A DNA stretch of 64,000 nt from contig NZ_CP061008.1 of the NCBI RefSeq assembly GCF_014490035.1, positions 3,224,001-3,288,000 on the forward strand, read 5' to 3'. The notes under the pieces were generated by a model, which was given only the letters and a program-made list of their open reading frames with translations, did no database searches and was not told the DNA's origin. The translations under genes were made by a program, and so were the position numbers. Within the stretch, counting starts at the first letter, position 1. Every line of letters starts with the position of its first letter. The DNA is from Achromobacter xylosoxidans. Its GTDB lineage: Bacteria; Pseudomonadota; Gammaproteobacteria; Burkholderiales; Burkholderiaceae_B. Positions 39,401 to 47,659 of the stretch are shown here, piece after piece.

Positions 39401-40888
39401 ATGTCTGACGTTTTGAGTATTGAATCCCTGGACCTGGAAGCCAGGGGTATCGCCCGCCGCGACGGGAAAGTCGTCTTCGTGGAAGGCGCCTTGCCGGGCG
39501 AACGGGTCACCACGGTTACGCTGCGCCGCAAGCCGTCCTACGAGATCGCGCGCGTGGACGAGGTGCTGCGGCCCTCGTCGCAGCGGGTGACGCCGCGCTG
39601 CCCGCATTTCGGCGTCTGTGGCGGCTGCGCCATGCAGCATCTGGAGCCCAGCACGCAGGTGGCGATCAAGCAGCGTTCGCTGGAAGATACTTTCTGGCAC
39701 GTCGGCAAATTGCGTCCGGCGCGCATCCTGGCGCCGCTGCAAGGCCCGACCTGGGGCTACCGTTACCGCGCCCGCCTGTCGGTGCGCGTGGTGCCCAAGA
39801 AGGGCGGCGTGCTGGTCGGCTTCCATGAGCGCAAGAGCAGCTACGTGGCCGACATGCGCGAATGCCATGTGCTGCCGCGCCACGTGAGCGACCTGCTGAT
39901 CCCCCTGCGCGAAATGATCGGTTCCATGTCCGCGCCGGACCGCATGCCGCAGATCGAAGTGTCGCTGGGCGAGGGCGTCACCGCGCTGGTCCTGCGCCAT
40001 TTGCTGCCGTTGACCGACGGCGACATCGCCATCCTGCGCGCCTTCGCCGCCAAGCACAACGTGCAATGGTGGCTGCAGTCCAAGGGTCCGGAAACCGTGC
40101 ACCCGCTGGAGCGCGAGCACGGCGACACGCTGGCCTACACCATGCCGGAATTCGGCCTGCGCATGCCGTACCGGCCCACCGATTTCACTCAGGTCAACCA
40201 CGCCATCAACCGCGCCATGGTGTCGCGCGCCCTGAAGCTGCTTGAAGTGCAGCCGACCGACCGCGTGGCGGATCTGTTCTGCGGGCTGGGCAACTTCACG
40301 CTGCCGCTGGCGACGCAGGGCAGGGAAGCCGTGGGCGTGGAAGGCAGCAAGGCGCTGACCGACCGCGCTTTCGACGCGGCATCGCGCCATGGCCTGGGCG
40401 ATCGCACCAGCTTCGCCACCCTGAACCTGTTCGAGGTGGACGTGGAATGGCTGCGCGGCCTGGGCTATTTCGACCGCATGCTGATCGATCCGCCGCGCGA
40501 AGGCGCGCATGCCGTGGCGCAGGCCCTGTCGCAGCTGGAGGCGCACGAACGCCCCGTGCGCATCGTCTACGTGTCCTGTAACCCGGCCACGCTGGCGCGC
40601 GACGCGGCCATCATGGTGCATGAAGGCGGCTACGTGTTGAAGAGCGCGGGCGTGATCAACATGTTCCCGCACACGGGCCATGTGGAGTCCATCGCGGTGT
40701 TCGAATCGCTGGACGCCGAGGGCATCCAGGTCGTGCGGGAACGGGCCCGCCAGCGCGCCATCCAGGCGGCGGCGGAAGCGGCCGCCGCGGAAGAGGCCAA
40801 GGCCGCGGCCGCCGCCGAGAAGGCGGCCGCCGAGCAGGCGGCCACCGACGCCTATCACGCCAAGGTCGCGGCCGAAGCCCAGGACTGA
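39401..40888 (+). CDS. rlmD: 23S rRNA (uracil-1939-C5)-methyltransferase RlmD
   Basis: 495 residues. TRAM-like start ([20 protein letters not shown]), four Fe-S cysteines (67, 73, 76 in [12 protein letters not shown] and one in RECHV), SAM motif [25 protein letters not shown] and the catalytic Cys in [13 protein letters not shown]. It makes m5U1939 in 23S rRNA. It has about 45 extra C-terminal residues made almost only of Ala, Glu and Lys, likely a long helix. In other betaproteobacteria this gene follows rpoS; here it follows nlpD at some distance. Confidence 0.94.
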   Translation: MSDVLSIESLDLEARGIARRDGKVVFVEGALPGERVTTVTLRRKPSYEIARVDEVLRPSSQRVTPRCPHFGVCGGCAMQHLEPSTQVAIKQRSLEDTFWHVGKLRPARILAPLQGPTWGYRYRARLSVRVVPKKGGVLVGFHERKSSYVADMRECHVLPRHVSDLLIPLREMIGSMSAPDRMPQIEVSLGEGVTALVLRHLLPLTDGDIAILRAFAAKHNVQWWLQSKGPETVHPLEREHGDTLAYTMPEFGLRMPYRPTDFTQVNHAINRAMVSRALKLLEVQPTDRVADLFCGLGNFTLPLATQGREAVGVEGSKALTDRAFDAASRHGLGDRTSFATLNLFEVDVEWLRGLGYFDRMLIDPPREGAHAVAQALSQLEAHERPVRIVYVSCNPATLARDAAIMVHEGGYVLKSAGVINMFPHTGHVESIAVFESLDAEGIQVVRERARQRAIQAAAEAAAAEEAKAAAAAEKAAAEQAATDAYHAKVAAEAQD

Positions 40889-40910
40889 TGGCCGCGAGGC
40901 CTGGGCCGCT

Positions 40911-41303
40911 TCAGTGCTTGCAGCCCAGGCCTTCCAGTATCGGGCAGTCCGGCCGATCATTGCCCTGGCAGTGCTCGGCCAGATGCTTCAGGGTCGCCGC
41001 CATGTCGCGCAGCGCCTCGGCCTTGCGCTCCAGTTCCTGCACGTGTTCCAGCGCGATGCGCTTGACGTCGGCGCTGGCGCGGCTGCGGTCCTTCCACAGC
41101 GCCAGCAGCTCGTTCATCTGTTCCACCGAGAAACCCAGGTCGCGCGCGCGGCGCACGAAGTGCAGCGTATGCAGATCGTGTTCGCTGTACACGCGGTAGC
41201 CGGAATCCGTGCGTCCGGCAGGGCTGATCAGGCCGATGCTTTCGTAGTAACGGATCATCTTGGCGGAAATGCCCGAACTCTTGGATGCCTCTCCGATATT
41301 CAT
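40911..41303 (-). CDS. cueR: Copper-responsive MerR-family activator CueR
   Basis: 130 residues. A MerR helix-turn-helix (NIGEASKSSGISAKMIRYYE) and coiled dimer helix precede the metal loop CQGNDRPDCPILEGL, which matches the Cu(I)-binding CxGx4DCPI loop of CueR, and a C-terminal CKH. It activates copper-efflux genes. It is divergent from copZ across a CueR operator. Confidence 0.93.
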   Translation of the reverse strand: MNIGEASKSSGISAKMIRYYESIGLISPAGRTDSGYRVYSEHDLHTLHFVRRARDLGFSVEQMNELLALWKDRSRASADVKRIALEHVQELERKAEALRDMAATLKHLAEHCQGNDRPDCPILEGLGCKH

Positions 41304-41340
41304 TGCTCTGCTCCTGTGTGGCCTGAGTGCGATTCTACGC

Positions 41341-41371
41341 TTGACCTTGCCATCATAGGAAGGTTTAAGCT
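41341..41371 (+). promoter_or_regulatory. CueR-type promoter/operator of copZ
   Basis: The -35 TTGACC (41341-41346) and -10 TAAGCT (41366-41371) are separated by 19 bp, the long spacer of MerR-activated promoters. The dyad ACCTTGCC-ATCAT-AGGAAGGT (41344-41364) lies between them, as at E. coli copA. Confidence 0.88.
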
Positions 41372-41427
41372 GTTTTCCATGGTGGACGAAACGCAGTCCA
41401 TCACCCTTGAATCCTATGGAGATAGCT

Positions 41428-41628
41428 ATGAGCATCGAGTTCCAAGTGGCTGACATGACCTGCGGCCATTGCGCCAAGACCATCACGGCGGCGGTGAACC
41501 AGGCGGCGCCGGGCGCGACTGTCACAATCGATTTGCCCACCCACCGCGTGACCGTGACCGGGGCCGATGACGCCGGCAAGATCGAGGACGCGATCCGCGA
41601 CGCCGGCTACCAGCCGCTGCCGGTGTAA
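41428..41628 (+). CDS. copZ: Copper chaperone CopZ-like HMA protein
   Basis: 66 residues, one heavy-metal-associated domain with the binding motif MTCGHCAKTI near residue 10. It carries Cu(I) in the cytoplasm. The ATG at 41428 has GGAG 7 bases upstream; ATG and TTG codons further upstream lack one. It follows a CueR promoter. No copA ATPase is adjacent. Confidence 0.9.
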   Translation: MSIEFQVADMTCGHCAKTITAAVNQAAPGATVTIDLPTHRVTVTGADDAGKIEDAIRDAGYQPLPV

Positions 41629-41676
41629 TGCCTCCAGGCGCGAGGCCGGGCTATGATAGGTTCGACCTCGCGCTAG

Positions 41677-41711
41677 CTATTTGTTCATTGCCAAAATCTA
41701 TTGATTCATTG
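41677..41711. repeat. 14-bp direct repeat, 21-bp period, upstream of the peroxiredoxin
   Basis: CTATTTGTTCATTG (41677) and CTATTGATTCATTG (41698) differ at two positions and start exactly 21 bp apart, two helical turns. The element is in the AT-rich promoter zone of the peroxiredoxin gene and is a candidate operator. Confidence 0.7.
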
Positions 41712-41804
41712 AATTTATTAAATTTGAATAATTGATAGCAGGGATTTATCATTCTTTCCATGGTGGTTAATCAAACAACCCCGCTACCCCAAGGAGAGAT
41801 TTGA

Positions 41805-42533
41805 ATGCTGCAAAACCGCGAAGGCCAACGTGTTCCGAACGTAACGTTCCCGGTCCGTGAGGACAACACCTGGAAGAAGGTCACGTCCGACGACCTGTTC
41901 AAGAACAAGACCGTCGTGGTCTTTTCCCTGCCCGGCGCCTTCACGCCGACCTGCTCGTCGACCCACCTGCCGCGCTACAACGAGCTGGCTCCCGCCTTCT
42001 TCGCCGCCGGCGTGGACAGCATCGTCTGCGTGTCGGTCAACGACACCTTCGTCATGAACGAATGGGCCAAGGATCAGGAATCGGCCAACATCACGCTGCT
42101 GCCCGACGGCAACGGCGAGTTCACCGAAGGCATGGGCATGCTGGTCGACAAGAGCGACCTGGGCTTCGGCAAGCGCAGCTGGCGCTACTCCATGCTGGTC
42201 AAGGACGGCGTGGTCCAGAAGATGTTCATCGAGCCGGAAAAGGAAGGCGACCCGTTTGAAGTGTCGGACGCCGACACCATGCTGGCGCACTTCGCCCCGT
42301 CGGCCAAGAAGCCCGACCAGGTGGTCGTGTTCTCCAAGCCGGGCTGCCCGTTCTGCGTGGAAGCCAAGGCGCTGCTGGATGCCAAGGGTTACGCCCCGAT
42401 CGAGATCCCGCTGGAAAACAAGGTCCGTGGCCGCGTGATCGGCGCCGTCTCGGGCAAGGGCACCGCCCCGCAGGTGTTCATCAACGGCGCGCTGATCGGC
42501 GGCCTGGAAGACCTGAAGGCGCACTTCGCCTAA
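41805..42533 (+). CDS. Hybrid peroxiredoxin-glutaredoxin
   Basis: 242 residues. Residues 1-160 are a Prx5 domain with the peroxidatic Cys in [14 protein letters not shown]; residues 170-242 are a glutaredoxin with [11 protein letters not shown] and the glutathione site [14 protein letters not shown]. Such fusions reduce peroxides with glutathione. AAGGAGAG precedes the ATG. A flavin disulfide reductase follows on the same strand after 216 bp. Confidence 0.95.
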   Translation: MLQNREGQRVPNVTFPVREDNTWKKVTSDDLFKNKTVVVFSLPGAFTPTCSSTHLPRYNELAPAFFAAGVDSIVCVSVNDTFVMNEWAKDQESANITLLPDGNGEFTEGMGMLVDKSDLGFGKRSWRYSMLVKDGVVQKMFIEPEKEGDPFEVSDADTMLAHFAPSAKKPDQVVVFSKPGCPFCVEAKALLDAKGYAPIEIPLENKVRGRVIGAVSGKGTAPQVFINGALIGGLEDLKAHFA

Positions 42534-42749
42534 GCGTCTGCAACGCCACCGGCCCCGGGTCTGCCCTGGGGCCGGGCAGGGCGCAGAGGCGGTCCGCCGC
42601 CTGCTGCTCCCGTCACAAGTTTCCCTTTTTACGCACCTTTGCGCGCGGCCCCTCGGGCGCTGCGGGACTGCCCACGTCCAGAGGGTGCGAAAAAAGGCGG
42701 AACCAGCCTTTGAATTCCTGCTCCACGCCACATCGGGGGATACCCAGTC

Positions 42750-44186
42750 ATGAAAACTCTGCATACCGATATTGCCGTCATCGGCGCCGGCACGGCCGGC
42801 CTGGCCGCCTACCGCGCCGCCCGCGCCGCGGGGCTGCGCGCGCTGCTGATCGAAGGCGGCCCGTACGGCACGACCTGCGCCCGCGTCGGCTGCATGCCGT
42901 CCAAGCTGCTGATCGCCGCCGCCGAAGCGGCCCACAACGCGGCTCACACCGAGCCGTTCGGCGTGCACGTGGGCGGCGAGATCACGGTCGATGGCGCCGA
43001 AGTGATGGACCGCGTCAAGCGCGAGCGCGACCGCTTTGTCGGCTTTGTGCTGGAAGGCGTGGAGAGCATTCCCGCCGAAGACAAGCTGCGCGGCTATGCG
43101 CGCTTCGTGTCGGACACGGTGCTGCAGGTGGACGAGCATACCGAGGTGCATGCATCCCGCGTGGTGATCGCCACCGGGTCGCGGCCCTCGGTGCCGCCGC
43201 CGTTCCGTGCGCTGGGCGACCGGCTGGTGCTGAACGACGACGTGTTCGCCTGGGATGATCTGCCAGGCCGCGTCGCCGTGTTCGGTCCCGGCGTGATTGG
43301 CCTGGAGCTGGGCCAGGCGCTGGCGCGCCTGGGCGTGGAGGTGCGCGTGTTCGGCGTCAGCGGCAGCCTGGCCGGCATCAGCGATCCGCAGGTGCGCAAT
43401 ACGGCGCGCAAGATCTTCCAGCGCGAGTTCTATCTGGATCCGGACGCCCGCGTGCTGGAAACGACCCGGGTCGGCGACGAAGTGGAAGTGCGCTACGTGG
43501 CGCTGGACAATACCGAACGCACCGAACGCTTCGACTACGCGCTGGTGGCTACCGGCCGCCGCGCCAACGTCGACGGACTGGGCCTGGAAAACACCTCGCT
43601 GCAACTGGATAAGCATGGCGTGCCGGTATTCGACCGCGAAACCATGCAGGCGGGCAATGCGCCCGTCTTCATCGCGGGCGACGCCAACGCCGACGCGCCG
43701 CTGCTGCACGAAGCCGCCGACGAAGGCCGCATCGCCGGCGAAAACGCGGCCCGCTACCCCGAAGTGCGCAAGGGCCTGCGCCGCGCGCCGCTGGCGGTGG
43801 TGTTCTCGGACCCGCAGATCGCCATGGCCGGGCAGGGCCACGCACGGCTGGTGCCGGGCACCTTCGTGATCGGCGAAGTGGACTTCAGCGACCAGGGCCG
43901 CTCGCGCGTCATGCTGAAGAACCGCGGCATGCTGCACGTCTATGCCGACATCGAAACGGGCCGCTTCCTGGGCGCCGAAATGGTCGGTCCCAGCGCCGAG
44001 CACATCGGCCACCTGCTGGCCTGGGCCGTGCAGCAGGAGCTGACCGTGGCGCGCATGCTGGAAATGCCGTTCTATCATCCCGTGATCGAGGAAGGCCTGC
44101 GCACCGCGCTGCGCGATGCGGCGGCCAAGCTGGCCCGAGCGCAGGAAGCGCTGCAGCGCGAAGAGCCGCAGAGCGAGACGGCCTGA
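42750..44186 (+). CDS. FAD-dependent pyridine-nucleotide disulfide reductase (Lpd-like)
   Basis: 478 residues. FAD motif AVIGAGTAGLAAYRAARAAG, redox pair in TCARVGCMPSKLLI (Cx4C), NAD motif VFGPGVIGLELGQALARLGV, and the C-terminal dyad in YHPVIEEGL. It is annotated in relatives as dihydrolipoyl dehydrogenase, but no dehydrogenase complex or lipoyl protein is nearby. Position after the peroxiredoxin-glutaredoxin fusion suggests a role in peroxide defence, perhaps as a thiol or glutathione reductase. Confidence 0.88.
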   Translation: MKTLHTDIAVIGAGTAGLAAYRAARAAGLRALLIEGGPYGTTCARVGCMPSKLLIAAAEAAHNAAHTEPFGVHVGGEITVDGAEVMDRVKRERDRFVGFVLEGVESIPAEDKLRGYARFVSDTVLQVDEHTEVHASRVVIATGSRPSVPPPFRALGDRLVLNDDVFAWDDLPGRVAVFGPGVIGLELGQALARLGVEVRVFGVSGSLAGISDPQVRNTARKIFQREFYLDPDARVLETTRVGDEVEVRYVALDNTERTERFDYALVATGRRANVDGLGLENTSLQLDKHGVPVFDRETMQAGNAPVFIAGDANADAPLLHEAADEGRIAGENAARYPEVRKGLRRAPLAVVFSDPQIAMAGQGHARLVPGTFVIGEVDFSDQGRSRVMLKNRGMLHVYADIETGRFLGAEMVGPSAEHIGHLLAWAVQQELTVARMLEMPFYHPVIEEGLRTALRDAAAKLARAQEALQREEPQSETA

Positions 44187-44215
44187 ACGCCCGAGGCATC
44201 CTGCGCGACCCCAAC

Positions 44216-44245
44216 AAAAAGGCCACGAAACGTCGTGGCCTTTTT
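44216..44245. terminator. Bidirectional terminator between the reductase and rlmJ
   Basis: AAAAAGGCCACGA pairs with TCGTGGCCTTTTT around AACG. It serves both convergent genes. Confidence 0.92.
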
Positions 44246-44259
44246 GCTTGTGCGCCGGA

Positions 44260-45150
44260 TCAGTCGTCCGACTGCTTCTTCGGCACCGGGAACGGATTCT
44301 CGCGGAACTGCAGCGTGAATCCAGCCCGCTCGTCCTGCCCCAGCGTGCGGGCCAGATACGGCATGGCCTGCTTCAATGCGTCGTGCAGCGTCCAGGGCGG
44401 ATTGATCAGGAACATGCCGCTGCCATGCAGGCCGTAGCCGTCGATGGTCGCCTTCTTGACGGTCAGCGTCGCATGCAGCCAGCTCTTGACCTTGAGGTTT
44501 TCCAGGTGGCGGGCCATTTCGCCAGCTTCACGGCGTTGCACCAGCGGGTACCAGACGGCATAGGTGCCGGTGGCGAAGCGCTTGATGCATTCCTTGATGG
44601 TGACGAACGTGCGGCGGTAGTCGTTCTTGTCTTCGTACGAAGGATCGATCAGCACCATGCCGCGGCGCGTGGGCGGCGGCAGCAGCGCCTTGACGCCTTC
44701 GAAACCGTCGTCGCCGTAGATCGTGGTCTGGCGCTGCGCGGCGCGCCCCTGGTGTTCCAGGTTGCCGACCAGCGTGTCGATCTCGGTCGGGTGCATCTCG
44801 AACAGGCGCAGGCGGTCGGACGGACGCATTGCGTCCAGCGCCAGCCAGGGCGAGCCGGGATAGCGCCTGAGGCGGCCGTTGGTGTTGTAGCCGCGGATCC
44901 GGGCGACGTACTCGGCCAGGATGGGAGGCAGGTCTTCGGCTTCCCAGAGGCGGCCGATGCCGTCGGCGAACTCGGAGGTCTTGGCGGCCCAATCGCTATC
45001 CAGGCTGTAGAGCCCGGCGCCGGCGTGGGTATCGATGACCCAGTAGGGCGCGTCCTTTTTATTGAAGTAATCCAGGGTGTGGATCAGGATGGCGTGCTTG
45101 AGCACGTCGGCGTGGTTGCCGGCGTGAAAGGCGTGGCGGTAACTGAACAC
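44260..45150 (-). CDS. rlmJ: 23S rRNA (adenine-2030-N6)-methyltransferase RlmJ
   Basis: 296 residues. FSYRHAFHAGNHADVLKHAI is the family opening, DTHAGAGLYSL the SAM site, and IDPSYE the catalytic DPPY-type motif. It methylates A2030 of 23S rRNA. The start is a GTG at 45150. It lies 12 bp after the phosphodiesterase gene, so the two are likely co-transcribed. Confidence 0.95.
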   Translation of the reverse strand: MFSYRHAFHAGNHADVLKHAILIHTLDYFNKKDAPYWVIDTHAGAGLYSLDSDWAAKTSEFADGIGRLWEAEDLPPILAEYVARIRGYNTNGRLRRYPGSPWLALDAMRPSDRLRLFEMHPTEIDTLVGNLEHQGRAAQRQTTIYGDDGFEGVKALLPPPTRRGMVLIDPSYEDKNDYRRTFVTIKECIKRFATGTYAVWYPLVQRREAGEMARHLENLKVKSWLHATLTVKKATIDGYGLHGSGMFLINPPWTLHDALKQAMPYLARTLGQDERAGFTLQFRENPFPVPKKQSDD

Positions 45151-45162
45151 GGGCGTTCTGCC

Positions 45163-45912
45163 TCAGGCGGCGGGCCGGATCGCGGCCAGCTCGTCGGTGA
45201 AAATGCCGTCGATGCCCCAGTCGAGCAGCAGGCGGGCGCGCTCCGGGTCGTTGACGGTCCAGGCGGCGATACGGTAGCCGGCGGCATGCACGGCATCGAT
45301 CAGCTCAGGGGTGGCGTCCTTCTGATTGATGTTCAGGGCCACGCACTCGTACTTGGCCAGGCGTTCGCGCCAGTCGGCGGGCACCTTCTCCACCAGCAGC
45401 GCGCGCGGCAATTCGGGCGCGGTCTCCAGGGCGGCCTGCAGCGCTTCTTCCGCGAACGAGGACAGGAGCGGCGGTTCGGCCGCGCCTTGCCACAGCTGGC
45501 GCGCAGCCAGCGTCACGGCGCGGCCGGTCTCGGCTTCGCGGCCCGGGCAGGGCTTGATCTCGACATTGCTGGCGATGCCGTTGGCCACCGTGTAGCGGGC
45601 GACGGCGGCGAAGGTGGGCAGCGGCTCGCCAGCGTAGGCGGCTGAATGCCAGCTGCCGAAATCCAGCTGGGCAAGCTCGGCGTAGGTCTTGGCGGCAGCG
45701 GGGCCCCGGCCGTTGGAGGTGCGGTCGACGTCGTCGTCGTGCATCAGCACCAGCACGTTGTCGCTGCTTAGCTTGACGTCGTATTCGAACATCGTGAAGC
45801 CGTGCTCGGCGCCCACGCGCATGGCGGCCAGGGTGTTCTCCGGGGCCAGACGGCCGCCGCCGCGGTGCGCGATGTAACGGGAGTAGGGCCAGGAGGGGAG
45901 TTTTGCGCTCAT
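45163..45912 (-). CDS. ugpQ: Glycerophosphodiester phosphodiesterase
   Basis: 249 residues, cytoplasmic, GDPD TIM barrel. YIAHRGGGRLAPENTLAAM carries the catalytic His and Arg, FEYDVKLSSD and LMHDDDVDRTSNG the metal ligands and second His, NVEIKPCPG the late Glu. It cleaves glycerophosphodiesters to glycerol-3-phosphate. The absence of a signal peptide and the size fit UgpQ. Confidence 0.92.
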   Translation of the reverse strand: MSAKLPSWPYSRYIAHRGGGRLAPENTLAAMRVGAEHGFTMFEYDVKLSSDNVLVLMHDDDVDRTSNGRGPAAAKTYAELAQLDFGSWHSAAYAGEPLPTFAAVARYTVANGIASNVEIKPCPGREAETGRAVTLAARQLWQGAAEPPLLSSFAEEALQAALETAPELPRALLVEKVPADWRERLAKYECVALNINQKDATPELIDAVHAAGYRIAAWTVNDPERARLLLDWGIDGIFTDELAAIRPAA

Positions 45913-46020
45913 TTGGGTGTTGCTTCGGGTTCTTTTGGTCAGGGTTGCAAGGATACTCCTTCTGCACGCCGGTTTCGGCCATGCCGCGGCGCGCGAGAAC
46001 GCCGCGGCGGGTCCATAGGC

Positions 46021-47313
46021 CTATTTCATGGGCGCCTTGTCCTGCGACACGTCCATGATCATCCGCGCCGCCAGGTACAGGCGCGGCACGATGCTGTTGA
46101 TCTGGATGTACTCGGCGTCGTTGGAATGCGCGCCGAAGCCGCTCAGGCCCATGCCTTCGATCACCGGGCCGCGCGCCTTCAGCGCTGCAAAGGCGGCGTC
46201 GGTGCCGCCGCCGCTGGCGCGGTCCACGACCTTCATGGGCAGGTCCATTTCCTTATAGATCTGCACGCCGTGCTGGGCCAGGGCGCGCGAGGCGGGCGTG
46301 GCTTCCAGGGGCGGACGGCGCACCTCGAATTTCACGCTGACCTTGGATTCGGGCAGCAGCTTCTTCTGTGCGCGTTCTTCCAACGTGCGCGACAGCGCGT
46401 CGAAGTCGGAGACGCGCAGCGCGCGGGCGTCGGCCTGGGCGGTGGCCTGGCCCGGAATGACGTTGCGGTTGGTGCCGGCCTGGGCCACGGTCCAGTTCAG
46501 CTTCAAGCCTTCCTCGGGCTTGGACAGCTTGTCCAGCTGCAGCAGCTGATGGGCCAATTCATACAGGGCGTTGACGCCGCCTTCGGGGCGCGCGCCGGCA
46601 TGCGAGGTCTTGCCCTGTACGGTCAGGTAGGCCGCGCCGATGCCGCTGGTGGCCAGCGTCAGGCGCGCTTCCGCGCCGCCGCCTTCGAACGAGAACACCG
46701 CGTCCTGGTCGGCGCCCAGGCGGGTGATGGTGCTGCGCGCGCCGGGCGAGCTGATTTCCTCGTCGCCGTTGATCAGCACGGTAATGGTGCCGTAGTCCTC
46801 GAAGCCCAGCTTCTGCAGCAGGGTCAGGGTATGGATGATGGCGGCCACGCCATGCTTGTCGTCGGCGATGCCCAGGCCGTAGGCCTTGTCGCCGTCGATG
46901 CGGAAGGGCTGGTCCTTGAGCATGCCGTTGCGGTAGACGGTGTCCATGTGGGCGATCAGCATGATCTTCTTCTGGCCTTTGCCCTTAAATTCCGCATGGA
47001 CCATGGGGCCGACCTTTTCCGGCGTGTCGTCCAGGCGAAACACGTCGGCGGGCTGGATGATCTCGACGGTCCCGCCCAGCGCCTTGAGCCGGTCGCGGAT
47101 CAGGACGGCGATGCGCTCAACGCCTTCGACGTCCTTGCTGCCCGACTCGATGCCGACCAGGTCGCGCATGGTGTCCAGCATGCCTTGCTGCTGGGCTTGG
47201 GCGGCTTCGTGGACAGCGGCGACGGGCGCGGCCAGCGCGGCGGGGGCGGCGCCGACGAAGGCCAGGGCGATGCAGGTGCGCAGGAGTTGCAGGCGGGGAG
47301 ATGTGTACGGCAT
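46021..47313 (-). CDS. M20 metallopeptidase, carboxypeptidase G2-like, exported
   Basis: 430 residues with a signal peptide (about 1-29, ALAAP). Zinc ligands: His and Asp in IAHMDTVY, Asp in GIADDKHG, Glu pair in GDEEISSPG, and a final His in FGAHSNDAEY. Pseudomonas CPG2 hydrolyses the C-terminal glutamate of folates. The ATG at 47313 has GAGG; a longer frame to 47349 is less likely. Transcribed alone, divergent from ppiD. Confidence 0.92.
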   Translation of the reverse strand: MPYTSPRLQLLRTCIALAFVGAAPAALAAPVAAVHEAAQAQQQGMLDTMRDLVGIESGSKDVEGVERIAVLIRDRLKALGGTVEIIQPADVFRLDDTPEKVGPMVHAEFKGKGQKKIMLIAHMDTVYRNGMLKDQPFRIDGDKAYGLGIADDKHGVAAIIHTLTLLQKLGFEDYGTITVLINGDEEISSPGARSTITRLGADQDAVFSFEGGGAEARLTLATSGIGAAYLTVQGKTSHAGARPEGGVNALYELAHQLLQLDKLSKPEEGLKLNWTVAQAGTNRNVIPGQATAQADARALRVSDFDALSRTLEERAQKKLLPESKVSVKFEVRRPPLEATPASRALAQHGVQIYKEMDLPMKVVDRASGGGTDAAFAALKARGPVIEGMGLSGFGAHSNDAEYIQINSIVPRLYLAARMIMDVSQDKAPMK

Positions 47314-47659
47314 CAGTGTGTACCTCTGAGCGTGCGTGGAAGGGGCCACATCCTTTGGGGACGCGGCGTCAGCGGTAATGCGGGCTTACCCTGACAGGCC
47401 ACGATACGAGGGACGCAAGGGGCTGGAAATGGTGCTTCCCCGGGTTGACTCGGTCCCCGGTTTCGTGCCGCCGAACCCGGAGGGCAGCCACGGATGGCAT
47501 TCGAAAGATCCCTAGGCTGCGCGGCGAATGAGAAATGGTAAAATCCGCCCGCTGATCCGGTATTGACCGGTATGGGAACAGGGCGAATCTGGTTCGCCTT
47601 TTTTTATGCGTTTTCTTGCGGCTTCGGGCGTGCGCCTGGGGTGCGGCAACAGGGATTCC
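47314..47659. promoter_or_regulatory. Divergent region upstream of ppiD and the M20 gene
   Basis: 346 bases. It contains TAAAAT at 47539-47544, a possible -10, and a plus-strand terminator at 47582-47605. No tRNA is found. Confidence 0.5.
47582..47605 (+). terminator. Intrinsic terminator in the ppiD leader
   Basis: GGCGAA pairs with TTCGCC around TCTGG and is followed by T7. It ends 54 bp before the ppiD ATG, with no plus-strand gene before it, so it may be an attenuator or the end of a short RNA. Confidence 0.72.

Noticed and set aside
42549..42575. CCGGCCCC/GGGGCCGG hairpin after the peroxiredoxin gene
   Set aside because: Stable stem but no T-run; may allow read-through to the reductase gene.
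47540..47610. Possible tRNA before ppiD, because GGTTCG occurs there
   Set aside because: No acceptor stem or anticodon arm can be drawn; the GGTTCG belongs to the terminator hairpin.
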